Shown here in pieces: positions 35,716-44,233 of a stretch of 64,000 bases of DNA (its first letter is position 1; the number at the start of each line of letters is the position of its first letter). This DNA comes from Clostridiales bacterium (GTDB taxonomy: Bacteria > Acidobacteriota > Aminicenantia > Aminicenantales > UBA8522): positions 1 through 64,000 of the forward strand of contig JARYMI010000015.1 of NCBI GenBank assembly GCA_029907205.1, read 5' to 3'. The notes under the pieces are model-generated. The model searched no databases. It saw only the letters and a list, made by a program, of their open reading frames with translations, and had not been told where the DNA came from. Position numbers and translations under genes: made by a program.

Positions 35716-36540
35716 ATGCTGAACTTGCTCACTTTCGATGTCGAAGAATGGTTTCAGGCCAACTACCCTTCGACAGCATCAACTTCAAAAGTCGAAGTGG
35801 ATGAGCGGCTGGAGGTCAATGTCCGGGGCCTTCTCGACCTCTGCGCTGAGCATCAGGCCAGAGCCACTTTTTTCATCCTGGGCCGGACGGCTGAACGGCA
35901 CCCCCGCCTCGTTCCTCTCATTCAAGAAAAGGGCCATGAAATCGCTTCCCATGGATATGAGCATATTCTCGTCTATGAGCAGACGCCTGAAAGCTTCGGA
36001 GCTGACCTCAGGAAATCCTTGGATGTGCTCGGAGGAATCAGCCGGCAAAGCGTTCTCGGCTATCGAGCCCCTTCGTGGTCGGTTAACACTCGGCTGCCCT
36101 GGTTCTATGACATTCTCGAGAGCTACGGGTTGGCCTATGATTCAAGCCTTTTTCCGGCACGGACATTCCTCTACGGAGACAACCGGGCCAGAAGATTTCC
36201 CCATTGCATCGGAAATCTGATCGAGATCCCGGCGTCAACCGTCTCGTTGTTCGGGCTGAGGATTCCCTTTGCCAGCGGGTTCTTTTTCAGGCTGTTCCCC
36301 GGCTTCATTATCAGGTTGGGAATCCGAGCCCTGAACAGGAGAGGCCAGCCGGCCATGATCTGCCTTCATCCCCGGGAAATCGACGTTTGCTCGCCAAAGC
36401 TCAAGCTGCCAAGGAAAGAAAGGTTCATCCATTATGTCAACATCAAAACCGCCCGGAATAAGCTGGCGGGGCTTCTGGCCTCCTTCTCCTTCTGCTCCAT
36501 CCAGGACTACCTGTCCCTCGAAGCATATCGAAATCTGTGA
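35716..36540 (+). CDS. Polysaccharide deacetylase, exopolysaccharide (PEP-CTERM/XrtA) locus subfamily
   Basis: 274 residues of the NodB type. TFDVEEWF starts the domain, and the metal-binding histidines lie in HEIASHGYEH. YRAPSWSV and the long C-terminal extension fit the deacetylase subfamily found in PEP-CTERM/exosortase loci. It removes acetyl groups from an N-acetyl sugar of an exported glycan. No exosortase gene is in this window. Confidence 0.85.
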   Translation: MLNLLTFDVEEWFQANYPSTASTSKVEVDERLEVNVRGLLDLCAEHQARATFFILGRTAERHPRLVPLIQEKGHEIASHGYEHILVYEQTPESFGADLRKSLDVLGGISRQSVLGYRAPSWSVNTRLPWFYDILESYGLAYDSSLFPARTFLYGDNRARRFPHCIGNLIEIPASTVSLFGLRIPFASGFFFRLFPGFIIRLGIRALNRRGQPAMICLHPREIDVCSPKLKLPRKERFIHYVNIKTARNKLAGLLASFSFCSIQDYLSLEAYRNL

Positions 36541-36548
36541 TCTTGAAA

Positions 36549-36673
36549 ACAGGCGCGGGAAGCCACCCCGAAGCCCCCGTAGCGGAGGGGGGACCCGTCG
36601 GCTTCTCCGACGGGGGGAACCGACGGGACTGGTTCCCCGGGGCCGGGGGCCAAGGGTGGCTTCCCGCGCCTGT
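36549..36673. repeat. 125-bp palindromic GC-rich element
   Basis: The outer arms are exact over 20 bp (36549-36568 and 36654-36673). Inside are two more perfect hairpins, CCCGTCGG/CCGACGGG (36594-36601/36607-36614) and GGGGAACC/GGTTCCCC (36614-36621/36631-36638). The folded form is cloverleaf-like. It lies between two genes of the glycan cluster and has no reading frame of its own. It looks like a REP/MITE-type element or a structured RNA; I saw no second copy in the window. Confidence 0.6.
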
Positions 36674-36718
36674 CGGAATCACACCAATGGAAATGCAAAC
36701 GCTGGTCTCTCTGATGCG

Positions 36719-36747
36719 TTGAAAAGGCCCCCAAGCTTCACTATAAT
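36719..36747 (+). promoter_or_regulatory. Sigma-70 promoter of the large glycosyltransferase gene
   Basis: TTGAAA (36719-36724), 17-base spacer, perfect TATAAT (36742-36747). The gap to the ATG at 36759 is only 11 bases, so the message would be nearly leaderless. Confidence 0.75.
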
Positions 36748-36758
36748 GTCCTGACAGC

Positions 36759-39512
36759 ATGAAGCCCATGATGAGATTTCTCGAGCGCCATGGATTGCTC
36801 ATCGCCCTTCTTCTCGTTTTTGCGAGCGGAACGTTCTTCAGGCTGTGGGGAGTGTCGTCCGTTTACGAACGGGTTGACGATATCCCTGTGGCCAAGCATA
36901 TCGAGAGAATTTATCATGGGGATTGGAGGCCAGACCATATCTTTTATTACCCGATTTTTTTCAATTACATCGCCGCCGTCGTCCTGAGAGTCCTGTCTGG
37001 ATTTCTCTCGCTTATCGGAGTTCACAGCGGCCCGGGCTTTTTCGAGTTTTCGTTCGACCAGATCCTCCAGACAGCACGGATCGTTTCTGCCCTTATGGGT
37101 GCTTTGACCATCCTTTTCGTCTACGCCATCGGGAAGAGACTCTATTCCCGGGGACAGGCTCTTCTCTCTTCGTTTTTCTTCTCCGTATCGTTCATCCACA
37201 TCCTTTACAGCCACCAAATTGTCATGGACGTTCCGATGACTTTTTTCTATGCCCTGGCTCTGCTTTTTTGCGCCAGGCTCCTTGAGGTCAGGCGCTGGCA
37301 GGATTATGCGCTGGCCGGGTTTGTCTGCGGCATCGCCGTGGCCACAAAATACAACGGCATTTTCATTTTAGTGGCTATTTTCGTGGGCCATCTGCTGGGT
37401 TTTCCAGCAATGAAAAAAAGATTTTTGCGGGCTTGTCTCGACCCGAAACTGTACCTTGGGGGCATTTTCTCGCTTGTCGGTTTCGTGGCCGCCCATCCTT
37501 ATGCGCTGCTCCATTTCCGCCGGTTCGCCAGAGCCTCTGCCCTTCTCATCCGGATCGTCCATGAGACGGAATACTATCTCGAGCCGATAAAACCCCGGAC
37601 AGGGCTTGAGTACATCAAGTACAACAAGTACTTTCTGGCGATGAAAAACATCGTCGCGGCTGAGGGTCTGGTTTTTTTTGCCCTGATCGCGCTCGGAATC
37701 GTCTGGGTTTTGGTCCGCCGGAATAAAAGCAACGCTTTTTTGGCCCTTTCCGGCCTGGCCTATTTTCTGGGGGCTCTCGGCTTCCTTGGGTTCTCGAGGT
37801 ACAGGGATATTCCACCGCTTGTCGTCATCTACTCTTTCCTGGCTATGCTCGGCTTGCAGGCATTCCTGAGCCTTCTTAAGAATCCCAGACTTAGAAAGGT
37901 GGCCATCCCCGCCATCGTGGCGGTGGTTATTTTGTGCCTCGAGTATTCTGCCGTGGTCAAGACGTATTACATCTGGGAGGACGACACGACTGAGGTGGCT
38001 GAACGGTGGATCAGAAGGAACATTCCCGAGCATAAGTATTTTGGAAAAGAATGGTTTTCTCCCCCAACCAGGGGCAGGGACTACAGCTACCCGGCTTTTT
38101 CGGCGCCCTTTCTCTCTTCCAGGAATTTCGCGCCGTATGACCGGTTTGATTTCATCATCATCTCGAGCGCGGCCCACGGGCATTTTTTCAGGAACCAAAA
38201 GTTCTATCCTGACATCATCAGGATTTATAAAAATGTGCGGGAGGAATACGAACTGATCAAGCGCTTTGCCTTCAAAGATTTCGAGTACAAGAACCCGGAG
38301 TTGACCATTTTCAGCACGGCCAGTCAAAACAGGCCAAAGCAGCGGCTCTCCCTTCCGCTCGTCCTGCCGGCGGATAACCCTGCCCGGGAATTTGAGGTCA
38401 GCGACGGCAGCCCCTACGGAAAAGACGTTTGCAGCTTTCTTCTTGACGGCCGCCAGCGCGTTACCAGGATTATCATCAGCCCGAAAAAAATCCGGGAAAT
38501 GGCGGTCTTTGTTACGTCATTAGAAGGTAGCGGGGAAGTCGTCGTCAGGAGCTTTTTATCCAAAAAACGCTTGCTCCTCGGCCGCGGACAGACTGCCCAC
38601 CTCTTGTTCCGCCCCCGGACATCCTTCCCATTTTTCAAGCACCTCTACAAAATTAGCTTCGAGGCTTCTCGCTCGCTCGGGAAAGCTCTCGTCAAGCTCG
38701 ACTATGACGAGTTCAAGATCGGAGTGGAGTTTTTTCAACAGGAAGACTACGAGAAGGCCCGGCGATTTTTCTTGCTGGCCCTGGAAAACAGGCCGCGAAA
38801 CTCGCTGGACCTCGAAATCTATCTCTATCTCGCCCAATGCACGAAGAGGCTCGGCCTCCACGAGGAGTCACAACAATACCTGAAGGACGCCACGGGCAGT
38901 CCGTTCATCAGGCGCTACGCCGGTCTTTTCCAGCCTTTCGAAAGCGACGATTCCTGGACAAGGATGTTTGAAAAAATGTCGGGGATTGATTCCGGACTCC
39001 TCGAACAAACCTTGACCACGACCATTGATGATAGCGATTTTACGTTCAGCGGCGGGATGTCGGTCGCGGGCCCCCGGTTTCACCGTTCGACGGCTTTCCT
39101 CATGTCGGGCGACAAAGAAGGAAAGCCGGCCGAAGGAACGTCCCCTGAAGTCTCGGCCCTTCCTCAGGACTACCGGATGGAGTTCGTCTTTTTTAATCCT
39201 TCTCAAGTCGAGGGCGAGGTGGGAGAGCTCGAGGTTATTTCCGGCGACGGGGAAAACAAAGAACATGCAGTTTTCCCGATCAGCCTGAAGCCAACCGACA
39301 TAGAGAAAGTCTCGAGCGCATCTTTTTTTGGGTCGGCCAGGAACCTTGGGAAATCAACCCGGTTTCTCATCAGGATTGACCCGGCCAAAAACCTGGCTTT
39401 TGATTACGTCAAAATTGTCCCTGACCTCAGAGCGTTCTTTAACAGAAAACACGTCCTTATCCAGAATCTCTCCGAGGTCGGTGATCTCGCTTCCCCCGAT
39501 GGCCGCGAATAA
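36759..39512 (+). CDS. GT-C (family 39-like) membrane glycosyltransferase with TPR and C-terminal domains
   Basis: 917 residues. About ten membrane helices fill residues 1-400, and the first loop has the acidic pair VDDIPVAKH expected for polyprenyl-phosphate-sugar-dependent transferases. A periplasmic part follows, with TPR-like helices around residues 650-710 (FFQQEDYEKARRFFLLALEN) and a beta-rich end. It probably uses the lipid-linked sugar made and flipped by the upstream genes. Start: ATG 36759, with ATGs at 36768 and 36771 possible; no Shine-Dalgarno. Confidence 0.78.
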   Translation: MKPMMRFLERHGLLIALLLVFASGTFFRLWGVSSVYERVDDIPVAKHIERIYHGDWRPDHIFYYPIFFNYIAAVVLRVLSGFLSLIGVHSGPGFFEFSFDQILQTARIVSALMGALTILFVYAIGKRLYSRGQALLSSFFFSVSFIHILYSHQIVMDVPMTFFYALALLFCARLLEVRRWQDYALAGFVCGIAVATKYNGIFILVAIFVGHLLGFPAMKKRFLRACLDPKLYLGGIFSLVGFVAAHPYALLHFRRFARASALLIRIVHETEYYLEPIKPRTGLEYIKYNKYFLAMKNIVAAEGLVFFALIALGIVWVLVRRNKSNAFLALSGLAYFLGALGFLGFSRYRDIPPLVVIYSFLAMLGLQAFLSLLKNPRLRKVAIPAIVAVVILCLEYSAVVKTYYIWEDDTTEVAERWIRRNIPEHKYFGKEWFSPPTRGRDYSYPAFSAPFLSSRNFAPYDRFDFIIISSAAHGHFFRNQKFYPDIIRIYKNVREEYELIKRFAFKDFEYKNPELTIFSTASQNRPKQRLSLPLVLPADNPAREFEVSDGSPYGKDVCSFLLDGRQRVTRIIISPKKIREMAVFVTSLEGSGEVVVRSFLSKKRLLLGRGQTAHLLFRPRTSFPFFKHLYKISFEASRSLGKALVKLDYDEFKIGVEFFQQEDYEKARRFFLLALENRPRNSLDLEIYLYLAQCTKRLGLHEESQQYLKDATGSPFIRRYAGLFQPFESDDSWTRMFEKMSGIDSGLLEQTLTTTIDDSDFTFSGGMSVAGPRFHRSTAFLMSGDKEGKPAEGTSPEVSALPQDYRMEFVFFNPSQVEGEVGELEVISGDGENKEHAVFPISLKPTDIEKVSSASFFGSARNLGKSTRFLIRIDPAKNLAFDYVKIVPDLRAFFNRKHVLIQNLSEVGDLASPDGRE

Positions 39513-40410
39513 CGAAGACCGACCCTGCTCTCTCTGCGGCGGAGGAAAACACAGGCTTCACTTTGCCCTGAACGGAAACGTCTTTCGGAGGTGCCGGAGC
39601 TGCGGCCTGATCAAGATGGCTCCCCTTCCCGAACGCCTGGCCAAAGGGGACGATTACGCCGGCTATGACCTAGAAAGGCAGCGCCAATTCACCCGGCTTT
39701 TTTTTGTCCCTCAGTATTGGCGGGCTCTCCGTCTGATCCAGAGATACAAAAGCGGGGGGCGGCTCCTGGACGTTGGCTGCGGGACGGGAGAATTCCTCGA
39801 CCTTGCCCGCCAGGAAGGGTTTCTGGCTTTTGGCATCGAGCCCTCAGAGAGGGCCTTGTTCATCGCACGAAGGAGCCACCCCGTCGCTTGGGGTGAACTC
39901 AACGACATCAGCCTGAAGGAAAATTTTTTTGACGTCGTGACGCTCTGGTCTGTGCTCGAGCACGTCATTGACCCAATTTCTTTTCTACGGAAAGTCTGGC
40001 TCTCTTTGAAGAAAGACGGCATCCTCGGCCTCCGTGTCCCCTCCTCGCGAGGCCTTTTGGCTCTATCGGCACTCTGGCTGCACCGGCTTTCGGCAGGAAA
40101 GATCAAGCGCCCTCTGAAGGTGATTTATCAGTTAGAATGGCATTACAAGCACTTCTATTATTACGACCGGAAAAATATCGCCCTCCTGCTCGAAAAATGC
40201 GGATTTGAGATTCTCGAAACCTATGATGAAAGCGCTTACTCCATCAGCAGCCTGGACTTTAGGATGGATTACCTTCCCCGGTCAAAAGCTCTGAGGACGA
40301 TGCTCAAGGCGGCTCTCTTCTTTAACCTTCACCTGTCCCGTCTTCTTCGCCGCCAGGATGAGCTGGTCATCGTGGCCAAGAAATCGGGCCGACCTCTTTC
40401 CTCTCCCTAA
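39499..40410 (+). CDS. SAM-dependent methyltransferase with zinc-binding N-terminus
   Basis: 303 residues from ATG 39499, overlapping the preceding gene by 14 bases. The N-terminal cluster CSLCGGGKH and CRSCGLIK binds zinc; the Rossmann part has LLDVGCGTGEFLDLA and the post-II acidic residue in VVTLWSVLEHV. The group is common in glycan loci and acts on sugars or acyl chains. Its end overlaps the convergent TIGR04076-like gene by four bases. Confidence 0.8.
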   Translation: MAANNEDRPCSLCGGGKHRLHFALNGNVFRRCRSCGLIKMAPLPERLAKGDDYAGYDLERQRQFTRLFFVPQYWRALRLIQRYKSGGRLLDVGCGTGEFLDLARQEGFLAFGIEPSERALFIARRSHPVAWGELNDISLKENFFDVVTLWSVLEHVIDPISFLRKVWLSLKKDGILGLRVPSSRGLLALSALWLHRLSAGKIKRPLKVIYQLEWHYKHFYYYDRKNIALLLEKCGFEILETYDESAYSISSLDFRMDYLPRSKALRTMLKAALFFNLHLSRLLRRQDELVIVAKKSGRPLSSP

Positions 40411-40862
40411 GCCTCTCTGATTCTGGCGATTTCGAAGACAACAGGATTAGCTGCGTCGGGACAAGCATGAGTTTTTTTATCTGGGTTGGTCAGCCAGGGA
40501 AAACGGGCTTCAAACATCATGGCAAAGACAGCCGGCAGCATGCTGTAGAGCGCGTGGATGCAGATTTTCCCTTCGATTCCTTGCTCTGTGACCTTGATGA
40601 TGTCGCCGGCTTTGTGGCCAAGCCCGCACGTCCCTTTGACGTTAATGACTTTAACCTCGATGTGCTCGATTTTTTTCTCCATGATTCCCTCCTCATCAAG
40701 TTGATTCTTCCCCTCCGGCCGAACTTCGGGAGCCGAAGGGGCTTGAGCGCTAGCCGAGGCCCTGACTTCGCTTCCTCGCAGAAAACATGGCCCGGCGACA
40801 ATCCCAATCAGCGCCGCTCCTCCGGCCTGACAGAATTCCCGGCGTTTGATTCTGGAATCCAT
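40407..40862 (-). CDS. TIGR04076-like protein with Tat signal
   Basis: 151 residues from ATG 40862, which has GGAGG five bases upstream. Residues 5-30 are a twin-arginine signal (KRREFCQAGGAALIGIVAG). The C-terminal 90 residues match the TIGR04076 pattern: VKVINVKGTCGLGHKAGD, then CIHALYSMLP, FPWL, and ACPDAANPVVFEIARI. The role of this family is unknown; the Cys and His suggest a metal or redox centre. It is downstream of a second TIGR04076-like gene and probably in the same transcript. Confidence 0.72.
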   Translation of the reverse strand: MDSRIKRREFCQAGGAALIGIVAGPCFLRGSEVRASASAQAPSAPEVRPEGKNQLDEEGIMEKKIEHIEVKVINVKGTCGLGHKAGDIIKVTEQGIEGKICIHALYSMLPAVFAMMFEARFPWLTNPDKKTHACPDAANPVVFEIARIREA

Positions 40863-40907
40863 GCTCACCTCCTTCTTTTTTCCGCCTGATAGGCGAAGCG
40901 GCTTTTA

Positions 40908-41180
40908 TTAGTTGATCTCATCGATCCGGAAGATAACTTTGGACAGCGGGTCGGGGCACTGGAACTCGCGGGTGATTTCCAGGATATCGTTCTCGGGATC
41001 TGTGGGAACGCTGGCCGCGATGAGCGGCGCCAGGATGCTTCCCAGGGCGAAAAGGCAGACACTCTGTCCGTCCGGGATTTCAAGCCGAGCGTTCCTCACA
41101 TAGAAGACCGTGCCAGCCTTGGAGCGGCTGCAGGACCCCTCGACACAGGTCACCGTGATTTTAAAGTTCCTGAGTGTCAT
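40908..41180 (-). CDS. Second TIGR04076-like protein, cytoplasmic form
   Basis: 90 residues from ATG 41180 with AAAGGAG seven bases upstream. It has the same outline as its neighbour: ITVTCVEGSCSRSKAGTVF, CLFALGSILAPLI and CPDPLSKVIFRIDEI. The GH dipeptide of the family is replaced by SK, and there is no signal sequence. It lies 45 bases before the exported copy, so one form may work inside and one outside. A sigma-54 promoter precedes it. Confidence 0.65.
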   Translation of the reverse strand: MTLRNFKITVTCVEGSCSRSKAGTVFYVRNARLEIPDGQSVCLFALGSILAPLIAASVPTDPENDILEITREFQCPDPLSKVIFRIDEIN

Positions 41181-41243
41181 CTTCGCGCTCCTTTGTTGTC
41201 TGCCTACTGCTTCGGCAAATTGTATTCCATCTCCAGACGACAT

Positions 41244-41258
41244 GCAATGAGCATGCCA
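41244..41258 (-). promoter_or_regulatory. Sigma-54 promoter of the TIGR04076-like pair
   Basis: The minus strand reads TGGCATGCTCATTGC, with all key -24/-12 bases correct. The start would be near 41232, some 50 bases before the ATG at 41180. No TGTAAA palindrome is found upstream. Confidence 0.6.
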
Positions 41259-41349
41259 ACTCTGAAACTCAAATGGGGCGGGAAGATAAAAACCTATTTC
41301 GAAGAAACAAAGGACTTGCCGAGATACAGATAACGGACGCGAAGAGTCC

Positions 41350-41571
41350 TCAGAGATAAAAGAAAACCGTGCAGGCGGCAAACATGGCGGTGCATGCTTG
41401 GATCCCCTTGTAGGCGCCGCGCAGGGAAAGATCAGACAAGAGAGCCACAGCCAGGCACCTGGCATAGACATCTGTGCAAGGGTGAGTTTCCTCGCCCGAT
41501 GCCGCCGGCCCAGAGGACAGCAAAAGGATAAGGACAAGACACGCCCCAGCTAATAAAGATCGTTTATTCAT
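41350..41571 (-). CDS. Small exported protein with four cysteines
   Basis: 73 residues from ATG 41571, which has GGAGG five bases upstream. A signal peptide (MNKRSLLAGACLVLILLLSS) is followed by a short mature part with CTDVYARC and CTAMFAAC, a paired-cysteine layout that could form two disulfides or bind metal. I do not recognise the family. It is the first gene behind another sigma-54-like promoter and lies upstream of the two TIGR04076-like genes. Confidence 0.6.
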   Translation of the reverse strand: MNKRSLLAGACLVLILLLSSGPAASGEETHPCTDVYARCLAVALLSDLSLRGAYKGIQACTAMFAACTVFFYL

Positions 41572-41597
41572 CGAAACCTCCTTCGCTCCAATCTTAT

Positions 41598-41612
41598 GCA
41601 AAATCCGTGCCG
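41598..41612 (-). promoter_or_regulatory. Sigma-54 promoter of the small exported protein
   Basis: The minus strand reads CGGCACGGATTTTGC, which differs from consensus only in the first base. The start would be near 41586, 15 bases before the ATG, with the Shine-Dalgarno between. Confidence 0.6.
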
Positions 41613-41635
41613 GAATAGCCTCGCCGGAATAAATT

Positions 41636-41662
41636 CTAACTTATTGACATATTATAAGTTAG
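41636..41662. promoter_or_regulatory. Perfect 9-bp inverted repeat, operator-like
   Basis: CTAACTTAT (41636-41644) and ATAAGTTAG (41654-41662) are exact partners nine bases apart. The repeat is 24 bp upstream of the sigma-54 promoter at 41598 and could bind its activator or a repressor. A TTGACA is embedded in it but has no -10 at a usable distance. Confidence 0.45.
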
Positions 41663-41881
41663 ATAAGTCGCGGAACAGCCAGATTTCCTTCCGTAACCGC
41701 TCGTTGACGCCTGGCAGTTTTCCTGTCTGTGGCCGCGACAACTCTTCTTGCGCATCAATAAGACGCCCGCTCCAAGCGGCGAGCAAGCCCGACTCCCTGT
41801 CTTATTCTCTCAGCAATTTTTCCTCCCGTCTTGTCGAGGAACGGAAGCGAAGATCAAGGAAATTAGCGCATTACGTATGGC

Positions 41882-41905
41882 GTCCCCAATTTGGTCCCCA
41901 ATTTG
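41882..41905 (+). repeat. Exact 12-bp tandem duplication at a promoter
   Basis: GTCCCCAATTTG occurs twice with no gap. The second copy ends inside the -35 element of the promoter at 41903-41931, so a slip in copy number would move sequence just upstream of that promoter. Confidence 0.6.
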
Positions 41906-41931
41906 TAAAAGGCGTCGGGTTTCATTACAAT
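41903..41931 (+). promoter_or_regulatory. Sigma-70 promoter of the FkbM gene
   Basis: TTGTAA (41903-41908), 17-base spacer, TACAAT (41926-41931). The start is near 41938, about 27 bases before the ATG at 41965. Confidence 0.6.
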
Positions 41932-41964
41932 GTCGTCCGGAAACCCAGTCCTGAGGAAAAGAAC

Positions 41965-42855
41965 ATGAGCACCGGATGGCCGAAAAAAACAGCCTACGCC
42001 GATGAGGAAGACATTTTCTACTGTTATCGGCTATTCCTTAAAAGAGAACCCGACGAGGCTGGTTTCGCCTATTTCAAGAGCCTCGTCCAGGGCGGCCAGT
42101 TTCCGCTTCAGACGCTCGTCTTTCACTTCGTCGAATCGGACGAATACAAATCCCTGAAAGCAAGCGAATTCCGGGAGATCTCCTGCCAGATTGGCGGCAT
42201 CGACCTTAAGGCCTTCGATGATTATTATTCAGCATCCTCGGAAGTGACCATTCGGGAGCTTGAGGCCGACCTGTACCGGGTTTCGGACATCGATTTTGAG
42301 GAAGGAGACATCGTCGTCGACATCGGGGCCTACATCGGACTCTTCTCGATGGTTCTGGCTAAAAAACACCCCGGCATCACGATCTACGCTTTCGAGCCGG
42401 TCTCCATCAACTTCAGGAATTTGATCCGCGGGATCGAGGCCAACGGCATACGCAACGTCCGGGCCTTTCAACTGGCCGTGACAGCCGACGGCCGAAAGCT
42501 CGAGATGCTCTACAGCCATAGCTTCACGGGCGGGAGCACGACGCTTGAAATCCAGAAGGAGAACATTTCCACGGCCCATCTCGTCGAGAAAGTCGCCTCC
42601 AAGACGCTCGACCAGATCTTCAATGAATTCGGGATAGACCGCTGCAAGCTCTTGAAGATCGACTGCGAAGGCAGCGAGTATGAGATTCTTTACAGCGCCA
42701 AGTGCCTCGACCGGATATCGAATATCCGGGGAGAGTTCCACATGAACAAAACACTGGCCGCCAAGGGTTACAGCATCGAAGACCTGGTCGATTACCTTTC
42801 GCGGTCAATTCCCAAGGAAAACATCTATTACGTCCCCTCCCGCATGTCCGACTAA
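41965..42855 (+). CDS. FkbM-family methyltransferase with N-terminal DUF4214-like part
   Basis: 296 residues from ATG 41965, the first start after the promoter. Residues 10-60 (YCYRLFLKREPDEAGFAYF, VESDEYK) resemble the DUF4214-type helical module found next to glycan enzymes. The methyltransferase follows, with VVDIGAYIGLFSMVL and LLKIDCEGSEYEIL, the FkbM signature. It probably O-methylates a sugar of the surface glycan. Confidence 0.82.
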   Translation: MSTGWPKKTAYADEEDIFYCYRLFLKREPDEAGFAYFKSLVQGGQFPLQTLVFHFVESDEYKSLKASEFREISCQIGGIDLKAFDDYYSASSEVTIRELEADLYRVSDIDFEEGDIVVDIGAYIGLFSMVLAKKHPGITIYAFEPVSINFRNLIRGIEANGIRNVRAFQLAVTADGRKLEMLYSHSFTGGSTTLEIQKENISTAHLVEKVASKTLDQIFNEFGIDRCKLLKIDCEGSEYEILYSAKCLDRISNIRGEFHMNKTLAAKGYSIEDLVDYLSRSIPKENIYYVPSRMSD

Positions 42856-42955
42856 ATACTCATCGAAGTTGAACCCAGCTAACTTATTGATTATAAATAA
42901 ATAAATATTATTAAAAATCGCGATAAAAGGCCCGCTAAATCTGTACTTTTTGCCG

Positions 42956-44233
42956 TCAATTTGAGCTTTTGGGCTCTGCTTGCATCTTCCGGGAAACTTC
43001 GATGACCTGACGGAAAACCCGCATGACATTCCCGCCCCAAATCTTCTCGACCTGTTTCTCAGTATAGCCTCGCCGGAGAAGCTCCGCCGTCAGACGGAAC
43101 ATCTCACTCACGTCATCGCAGCCGACGACGCCCCCGCCGCCATCAAAGTCCGTCCCAATACCAACATAATCGATGCCCACAATTTTGACCGCATGGTCGA
43201 TATGATCGACGACGTCCTTGACGGTAGCCCTGGCTTCCGGGTATTTCTCGTCGATGGCCTCATACTCCTGCCACATCTTCTCGCGCTGGGCCTCGTCCCT
43301 GATGTCCCGCCTGGAGCCGTACTTGGCCCGCAACTCCCTGAGGGCTTTATCCCGTTCCGGGTTCGGTTCCGCCTTCTTCACAAAGCTCGAAACAAAACAA
43401 GCCTGGATGACTCCCCCCTTTTTAGCCAGGGCTTGGATCATCTCATCCGTCAGGTTCCGCGGGCTGTCACACAGGGCCCGGCAAGAGGAATGAGAAGCGA
43501 TGACCGGAGCCTTACTGGCCTCAAGAATATCAAAGAAAGACCTGTCCGAAGCATGCGAGACATCGACCATTATCCCCAGCCGGTTGCATTCGGCCACAAC
43601 CTCTTTCCCGAAGTCGCTCAACCCGTTATCCTCAGGATTATCCGTGTCTGTCGAAGAATCGCAGATGTCGTTATCCGAACCATGGCAGAGGGTCAGGTAT
43701 CGGACGCCTAATCTATAGTATTCCTCCAGGTTTACTAAGTTTTTTCCCACAGGATAGCCGTTTTCCATCCCGATGAAGGCGGCGCGCTTCCCCCCTTTCT
43801 TCAGCCAGTAGGCGTCATCCGGCGCCAGGGCCAGCCCGACAAGATCCGCGTATTTCTCAATCATTCCGTGGATAGCTTTGAGCATGGCCAGCGCCCTCTC
43901 TTTGGCTTTCGCGTACCCTGACTCTGTGCGCTCTCCCTGCGCCACGAAAACAGCGAAGAAGGCCGCGTCCAGCCCGCCTTCGGCCATCCGCGGCAGGTCG
44001 ATCTTGCCGCTCGCTCTCTTTCCCGGCTCGTGCCTCTCACCGATGTCCCACGTGCCGTTCAACATTCGCATGGGCGTATCGCAGTGCGTGTCGACAGTCA
44101 GGATGCGATCATGGATGGCACCGGCCTGTTTTTCGAGATCTTCGCTCCCGGAAGATTCCGGCGACTGCGCCAGCCCCAAAGCGCATAAACAGACAACAAG
44201 ATATCCTATGATCCTCGCCAGAGATTTCATCAT
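42956..44233 (-). CDS. Membrane dipeptidase, peptidase family M19
   Basis: 425 residues from ATG 44233, or 424 from 44230. A signal peptide is followed by a TIM-barrel zinc peptidase. The metal ligands lie in VDTHCDTP (His-x-Asp), GMENGYP (Glu), and VDVSHASD and IASHSSCRA (His), with GTDFDGGG near the end. It cleaves dipeptides, D-amino acid-containing ones included, in the periplasm or at the surface. It stands alone, with an AT-rich gap on the downstream side. Confidence 0.92.
   Translation of the reverse strand: MMKSLARIIGYLVVCLCALGLAQSPESSGSEDLEKQAGAIHDRILTVDTHCDTPMRMLNGTWDIGERHEPGKRASGKIDLPRMAEGGLDAAFFAVFVAQGERTESGYAKAKERALAMLKAIHGMIEKYADLVGLALAPDDAYWLKKGGKRAAFIGMENGYPVGKNLVNLEEYYRLGVRYLTLCHGSDNDICDSSTDTDNPEDNGLSDFGKEVVAECNRLGIMVDVSHASDRSFFDILEASKAPVIASHSSCRALCDSPRNLTDEMIQALAKKGGVIQACFVSSFVKKAEPNPERDKALRELRAKYGSRRDIRDEAQREKMWQEYEAIDEKYPEARATVKDVVDHIDHAVKIVGIDYVGIGTDFDGGGGVVGCDDVSEMFRLTAELLRRGYTEKQVEKIWGGNVMRVFRQVIEVSRKMQAEPKSSN

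Noticed and set aside
41717-41731. Sigma-54-like TGGCAGTTTTCCTGT on the plus strand
   Set aside because: The essential C of the -12 GC is T, and the FkbM gene has a better promoter at 41903.
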